Origin: an uncultured Coriobacteriaceae bacterium
GTDB lineage: Bacteria; Actinomycetota; Coriobacteriia; Coriobacteriales; Eggerthellaceae
Reading direction: 5' to 3'
NCBI GenBank assembly: GCA_902767025.1
Contig: CACXFZ010000085.1
Location: forward strand, 1 to 9,962
Length of the DNA: 9,962 nt
Of the stretch, positions 6,719 through 9,962 are shown in pieces. The number at the start of each line of letters is the position of its first letter. Position 1 is the first letter of the stretch. The position numbers and the translations under genes were made by a program. The notes under the pieces were generated by a model, which was not told where the DNA came from, did no database searches, and was given only the letters and a program-made list of their open reading frames with translations.

Positions 6719-7057
6719 TCAGTCACATTCTCTGAGAGCCCGGGCAACGAGCTGCTCGCATTGCCTGCACACTGTACTATAACTTTCACGTGTGACAGAC
6801 GACTTCGCTATAAACACCATATCGTAGGTGTTCCAGGGACCTCCTGCCGCCCGGCAGGCTTCCCGCAGCCTGCGCTTCGCCGCATTGCGCCACACAGCGC
6901 CACCGAGTTTTTTGCCTGCAACAAAAGCAACACGACCGGTCTGGTCGTGTCCTTCTTCTCGCTTTCGCGCAAGCAGCGTCATACAGGGGCTGCTAAAGCG
7001 CTTGCCTTGAGCAAACAGGGCAGAAATCTGAGTGCTGGACTTGATCGTTTCCAACAC
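6719..7057 (-). CDS. rnpA: Ribonuclease P protein component
   Basis: This protein assists the catalytic RNase P RNA in removing 5' leaders from pre-tRNAs. The product has 112 residues, normal length. The FAQGKRFSSPCMTLLARKR strand region and the RNR motif region GGAVWRNAAKRRLREACR are clear. The motif is RNAAKRRLRE here, where many proteins have RNRxKRxxRE. The start is GTG at 7055-7057, 9 bases after the rpmH stop, with AGGG only 4 bases away. A TTG one codon on (7052-7054) is an alternative with better spacing. The RNase P RNA itself is not in the window. Confidence 0.95.
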   Translation of the reverse strand: MLETIKSSTQISALFAQGKRFSSPCMTLLARKREEGHDQTGRVAFVAGKKLGGAVWRNAAKRRLREACRAAGGPWNTYDMVFIAKSSVTRESYSTVCRQCEQLVARALRECD

Positions 7058-7066
7058 GGACCCTGG

Positions 7067-7201
7067 TTACGCAGTCAAGCGCTTACGTCCCTTGGCACGA
7101 CGTGCAGAAATAACCGCGCGGCCACCCTTCGTGGACATGCGTGCGCGGAAGCCATGAACCTTTGCGCGGTGGCGCGTGTTCGGCTGATACGTGCGCTTCA
7201 T
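7067..7201 (-). CDS. rpmH: Large ribosomal subunit protein bL34
   Basis: bL34 is a small basic 50S protein bound to 23S rRNA. The product has 44 residues, and MKRTYQPNTRHRAKVHGFRA and the tail GRAVISARRAKGRKRLTA are diagnostic. The ATG at 7199-7201 is preceded by AGGAAG with a 7-base gap. The frame stays open further upstream, but only into the leader and promoter. It is the first gene of the rpmH-rnpA-yidD-yidC-jag operon. Confidence 0.98.
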   Translation of the reverse strand: MKRTYQPNTRHRAKVHGFRARMSTKGGRAVISARRAKGRKRLTA

Positions 7202-7249
7202 CGTGTCACTTCCTTTCTCGTACACCCTTTCCATGAGGGTAACTTCGGA

Positions 7250-7278
7250 ATTATATGGACACGTATGGGCTACGTCAA
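7250..7278 (-). promoter_or_regulatory. rpmH operon promoter
   Basis: On the minus strand TTGACG (7278-7273) and TATAAT (7255-7250) are separated by exactly 17 bp, a near-perfect housekeeping sigma promoter. The start site near 7244 gives a leader of about 42 bases to rpmH. This is the strongest promoter visible in the window. Confidence 0.88.
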
Positions 7279-7436
7279 GGAAAAACATGGCTGCTTCACG
7301 ACAAAAATCACGTGTCGTCCACGTTCGCAAGGCATAACTTTTCCACCGCGTCCGATCGCTTTCTCCCGCCGTGTTCCAAGATTTCCCGGAAAAGTGCCTT
7401 TCCTGGTCAAATATGCGTGTTTTCCCCTGCGCCCAC

Positions 7437-7454
7437 GGTGGAAAATGTTAATAA
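7437..7454 (-). promoter_or_regulatory. Two tandem DnaA-box-like 9-mers
   Basis: On the minus strand TTATTAACA (7454-7446) is followed directly by TTTTCCACC (7445-7437). Both 9-mers recur on the plus strand (7717-7725 and 7339-7347). Each has one mismatch to TTWTNCACA. Reuse of the same variants suggests genuine sites. Confidence 0.45.
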
Positions 7455-7769
7455 CTCTGGCGCCGCTTTCGTGTGACCTGGGAGAAGGCTGGTGAAGAAC
7501 GTCCAATGATTGGAACAGGGACGCAAAGAGCATGGTCTTCTGTTATGGGAACAAGCTCGCCATTTTTGCATATTCAACGTCTGACCTGGGGTTTTATTGT
7601 TTTTCATTCGTGTTGTTCTGGAATGGGCTTCTCTTTGCGCATTTCGGCATAATGCCTGTTCAGCATGAATAAGTCGCCTGCGAAAGATTCTGGTTCGCAC
7701 ACGCACCGGACGAAGGTTATTAACAAGAAGACTGTGTTTTCAGCCCCTTTTCTTGCCTGGTATTCGGAG

Positions 7770-7778
7770 TTTTCCACA
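7770..7778 (+). promoter_or_regulatory. DnaA box TTTTCCACA
   Basis: This is the only full match to TTWTNCACA in the region. A minus-strand TTATCCCCA lies 14 bases further on (7793-7801), so the two face each other across a short AT-rich spacer. Confidence 0.55.
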
Positions 7779-7842
7779 TTTCCTGAATTACTTGGGGATA
7801 ACTCTGAATTTCCTTCGTGAATTGCTATGTTCAATGCCGAAC

Positions 7843-7989
7843 CGAATCCGAATTTCATTCGGCCATCCATAGGTGTTTATTCGTGTTCTGTCCTACAGTT
7901 CTCTCTGAAGAGCATGTATAATAGCGAATTCCTTCGAATACTACTGAATTATTATGGTTGAAGAACTCGAACAATCGAATCAACCGAAT
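7843..7989. repeat. Cluster of CGAAT motifs over the start of the GHKL gene
   Basis: CGAAT occurs at 7843, 7849, 7925, 7935, 7976 and 7985 on the plus strand, and as ATTCG at 7857 and 7879. A related TGAAT at 7945 is in exact 10-bp step with 7925 and 7935. Eight copies in 147 bases is far above the chance expectation of less than one. The function is unknown. Confidence 0.5.
7917..7922 (+). promoter_or_regulatory. Possible -10 box of the GHKL-winged-helix gene
   Basis: TATAAT lies 31 bases before the ATG at 7954. No good -35 is found at 16-18 bp (best is TACAGT), so the promoter may depend on an activator. The -10 and a start site near 7929 fall among the CGAAT motifs. Confidence 0.45.
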
Positions 7990-8736
7990 GCCTTGGAACA
8001 GGGTTCGGCGCCGTCTGGCCTGACGCAAGACTATGCTTCCGTGACCACCACGGCTCGTATCGCCGTGTACGACGATTTGAAAGTTCCGCCGCGCATCATC
8101 GACGTTCCCCCTGCTCCTACCAACGAATTCATCGAAAGCCTCGCCTCCCAAATCTACGAGTACAAGACGCTACTGGGTGGGGGAATCCCCTACAGCGCCA
8201 TTCGCGAAGTCACCGAGAATTTCATCCATGCGCGTTTCAGCGAAGTGGTGGTTTCCATCTTGGACGGCGGCAACACCATTCGCTTCTGCGACCAGGGGCC
8301 GGGCATCCCCAACAAGGAAAAAGCCGTGTTGCCGGGCTTCACATCGGCAAACGAGCAGATGAAACGCTACATCCGCGGCGTGGGCTCGGGTCTTGCCAGC
8401 GTGAAGGATTACATGGATGTGTCCAGTGGGCAGCTCACGATCGAAGACAACATCGACCATGGGGCAGTGGTCACCATTTCCCTGGTTTCGCACAAGACCG
8501 CAACACCACCCATACCGGTTCCCCCGTTGACCGAACGGGAAAAAGCCCTGCTCAAGCTGCTGTACAAGGAAGAATCGCTGGGTGTGACGAGCCTGGCGAA
8601 GCTTGCCGACATCCCTCAGTCGAGCGCGCATGCAACCTTGGAGAAGCTGCAGGAAGCTGGCCTGGTTACCACGGACCGCAACAAGAAGCGCAGGCTGACA
8701 GACCAAGGTCTTGCCGTTTCGAAGCAATTGGCGTAA
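7954..8736 (+). CDS. GHKL ATPase (RsbT/anti-sigma type) fused to a winged helix; function unknown
   Basis: This 260-residue soluble protein has no membrane segment and no histidine phosphoacceptor domain. Residues 1-55 are weakly structured. Residues about 56-178 are a GHKL (HATPase_c) domain. It has the N box IREVTENFIHA (E85, N89 for magnesium and ATP), the G1 box FCDQGPGIPN (D113, G115, G117), then KAVLPGFTSAN and the G2 box RGVGSGLASVKDYMD (142-154). The DxGPGIP-E-A-G[FY][ST] pattern and the GSGL-VK-M ending resemble the RsbT/RsbW serine-kinase group rather than sensor kinases. After a Pro-rich linker (184-191), residues 192-260 resemble a MarR/IclR-like winged helix (TSLAKLADIPQSSAHATLEK, then a wing with KKRRLTDQG). 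The ATG at 7954 has no SD, but no better start exists downstream. The 72-base gap to dnaA shows no terminator, so co-transcription is possible. I do not know its target. Confidence 0.88.
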   Translation: MVEELEQSNQPNALEQGSAPSGLTQDYASVTTTARIAVYDDLKVPPRIIDVPPAPTNEFIESLASQIYEYKTLLGGGIPYSAIREVTENFIHARFSEVVVSILDGGNTIRFCDQGPGIPNKEKAVLPGFTSANEQMKRYIRGVGSGLASVKDYMDVSSGQLTIEDNIDHGAVVTISLVSHKTATPPIPVPPLTEREKALLKLLYKEESLGVTSLAKLADIPQSSAHATLEKLQEAGLVTTDRNKKRRLTDQGLAVSKQLA

Positions 8737-8808
8737 TTCGTATCGCTGCTTCTTGTATTCTTGTTACACTGTTCGCTACTTGCCGACCACCATGCTCGAG
8801 GGACCTTC

Positions 8809-9962
8809 ATGGCTGAAGACAAATACGAACAAATCTGGACCGACGTGTGCGACAAGGTCAAGTCGTACGAGAACATCAACCCAGGCCAGATAAACGCGTT
8901 TTTCAGCCGTTTGCACCCCCAGGCGTTCAGCGAAGGCTATTTGATGCTCACAGCCGACAACGATTGGCTGAAGTTCTGGATCGAATCCCACTACATGGAA
9001 GTCATCTCCAGCGCATTGCGCGACATCTACGGGGTTCCCTTCGCAATCGAAATCGAAGTGGACGAAATCACACCCCACGCCGAACCGGCACCTTTGCCTG
9101 CCCCGACAGTCGAATCACAGCCTACCCCCGTGCAAACGCCCGCACCACCTGCACCTGCCCCCGCACCAACGGCTCAACCTTCTGCTTCCGCCTTGGGCGA
9201 GCGCAATGTGCTCAGGCAGTTCACCTTCGAGAACTTCGTCGTGGGACCGTCGAACAACATGGCATACAACATGGCCATGGGAGTTGCCGAAACCCCAGGT
9301 CATCCCCAATACAACCCCTTGTTCATCTACAGCAAGAGCGGCTTGGGCAAAACCCATCTGCTCTGTGCGATTAAGAACTACGTCGACGACACGGTACCTG
9401 GTGTCAAAACGGTCTATGTCGATGCCACCGAACTGGTTAACGACTATGCCCAAGCATCCAGCAAGAAGACCTTCGACGAGTTCTACCATCAGTACGAGGA
9501 TGCAGACGTACTGCTCATCGACGATGTGCAGAGCCTTCAAGGCAAGGAAGGCACGCTCAACGTCGTGTTCCAAATCTTCAACAAGATGACAGCCAGTGGG
9601 CGCCAAATCGTGCTTTCGGCCGACCGCGCTCCCAAACACATCGACCTGGACGAACGATATCAGAGCAGGTTCAACTCCGGCTTCACCATCGACATTCAGC
9701 CGCCCGAATTGGAAACGAAACTGGGCATCATCAAGAATTTCATCGAAGAATACCGTCGCCAGGAGCCCGACCAACAGTTTGAAATCGGCGATGACGTGCA
9801 GGTCTACATCGCCCAGACCTCCGGTTCCAACATCCGCGAGCTTAAAAGCTCGGTCACGCTGGTGATCGTGGACGCCATCCAGAACGGATCGTCCTCGCTG
9901 TCCAGCGTCGAGCGGCTGCTTCAGGACTATTTCACCAGCGGCTCGATGAGGCGCCTTACCAT
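8809..9962 (+). CDS. dnaA: Chromosomal replication initiator DnaA (C-terminus beyond window), divergent P-loop
   Basis: DnaA binds DnaA boxes and opens oriC as an ATP-bound filament. About 384 residues are visible. Domain I is about 1-85 (EQIWTDVCDKV start). Domain II is a Pro/Ala linker, about 90-128. The AAA+ domain starts at FTFENFVVGPSNNMAYNMA. Walker A reads SKSGLGKT (175-182), where the family norm is GGxGxGKT; K181 and T182 are kept but the first Gly is Ser. Walker B is LLIDDVQSL (235-243). Sensor I is IVLSADRAP. Box VII is DERYQSRF, with R283 and R287 in the spacing of E. coli R281 and R285. Sensor II is SNIREL (R343). The DNA-binding domain IV lies outside. The ATG at 8809 is preceded by GAGGGA. 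No clear promoter is visible in 8737-8808. Confidence 0.95.
   Translation, partial: MAEDKYEQIWTDVCDKVKSYENINPGQINAFFSRLHPQAFSEGYLMLTADNDWLKFWIESHYMEVISSALRDIYGVPFAIEIEVDEITPHAEPAPLPAPTVESQPTPVQTPAPPAPAPAPTAQPSASALGERNVLRQFTFENFVVGPSNNMAYNMAMGVAETPGHPQYNPLFIYSKSGLGKTHLLCAIKNYVDDTVPGVKTVYVDATELVNDYAQASSKKTFDEFYHQYEDADVLLIDDVQSLQGKEGTLNVVFQIFNKMTASGRQIVLSADRAPKHIDLDERYQSRFNSGFTIDIQPPELETKLGIIKNFIEEYRRQEPDQQFEIGDDVQVYIAQTSGSNIRELKSSVTLVIVDAIQNGSSSLSSVERLLQDYFTSGSMRRLT

Larger units (their letters stand above)
7331..7953. other. oriC: Candidate origin of replication (oriC), gene-free AT-rich region
   Basis: No frame here looks coding; the open frames present have no RBS or recognisable product. 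Near-matches to the DnaA box TTWTNCACA are TTTTCCACC at 7339-7347 (+) and 7437-7445 (-), TTATTAACA at 7446-7454 (-) and 7717-7725 (+), TTTTCCACA at 7770-7778 (+, full match) and TTATCCCCA at 7793-7801 (-). No exact TTATCCACA is present. The tract at 7592-7608 is 15 of 17 A/T and is one candidate unwinding element. Transcription diverges from the region, dnaA is close, and parS lies about 3 kb away. The location is standard for oriC; the function is inferred. Confidence 0.65.

Noticed and set aside
6715..6789. N-terminal extension of yidD
   Set aside because: It lies inside rnpA and adds residues with no similarity to YidD; the ATG at 6714 gives the normal 80 residues.
6782..6797. parS-like sequence in rnpA (TTTCACGTGTGACA core)
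   Set aside because: Only 12 of 16 positions match; the three other sites are perfect, so this is probably chance.
7309..7314. Isolated CACGTG cores (also at 1566 in rlmN and in parA near 3706)
   Set aside because: Flanks do not extend the parS palindrome.
7202..7330. Upstream extension of rpmH
   Set aside because: bL34 starts at MKRTYQPN; the extension runs through the leader and promoter.
7407..7870. Overlapping minus-strand open frames in the gap before the GHKL gene
   Set aside because: No SD, no recognisable motifs, and they run through the DnaA-box region; long frames arise by chance here.
1..9962. CRISPR array, tRNA, insertion sequence or prophage
   Set aside because: No repeat-spacer pattern, no cloverleaf-like sequence, no transposase or terminal repeats were seen; all genes are core chromosomal ones except the GHKL gene.

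Overview
The gene order is that of a bacterial chromosome origin region: rpmH-rnpA-yidD-yidC-jag-rsmG-parA-parB run leftward (minus strand), and dnaA runs rightward (plus strand) at the right edge. Coding DNA is GC-rich (one 60-base sample inside parB counts 65% G+C). The protein families, several GTG starts and a probable leaderless mRNA point to a high-GC Gram-positive. My best guess is an actinomycetote of the class Coriobacteriia (Eggerthellaceae-like). That placement is inference from gene style, not from a search.

Layout: 1-611 (minus) is the N-terminal part of D-Ala-D-Ala ligase, cut by the window edge. It is divergent from rlmN (699-1754, plus), which converges on parB. parB (1791-2945) and parA (2938-3981) overlap by 8 bases. 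Upstream of parA are a promoter and two perfect 16-bp parS sites, then rsmG (4098-4757), a third perfect parS, and a long hairpin that separates this group from jag. jag (4938-5603), yidC (5666-6445), yidD (6472-6714), rnpA (6719-7057) and rpmH (7067-7201) form a tightly packed operon driven by a near-consensus promoter at 7250-7278.

From about 7280 to 7953 there is no credible gene. The DNA is AT-richer (hand count 155 G+C of 360 in 7561-7920, 43%) and holds several near-consensus DnaA boxes on both strands, two of them back to back. I call it a candidate oriC. Transcription diverges from it. Between it and dnaA (8809 to the window end) lies a 260-residue protein (7954-8736) with an RsbT/SpoIIAB-type GHKL ATPase domain fused to a C-terminal winged helix. 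A GHKL-winged-helix regulator sitting between the origin and dnaA, with a cluster of CGAAT motifs over its start, is the most unusual content of the window. The adjacent DnaA has an altered Walker A loop (SKSGLGKT where the family has GGxGxGKT).

Together the genes cover replication initiation (DnaA, oriC), origin segregation (ParA, ParB, parS about 3 kb from the origin), ribosome and tRNA maturation (L34, RNase P protein, RsmG, RlmN), membrane protein insertion (YidC, YidD, the RNA-binding Jag) and cell-wall precursor synthesis (Ddl). Several proteins carry long low-complexity extensions: Pro/Ala/Glu in ParA and ParB, almost purely acidic in Jag, and Pro/Ala in the DnaA linker.
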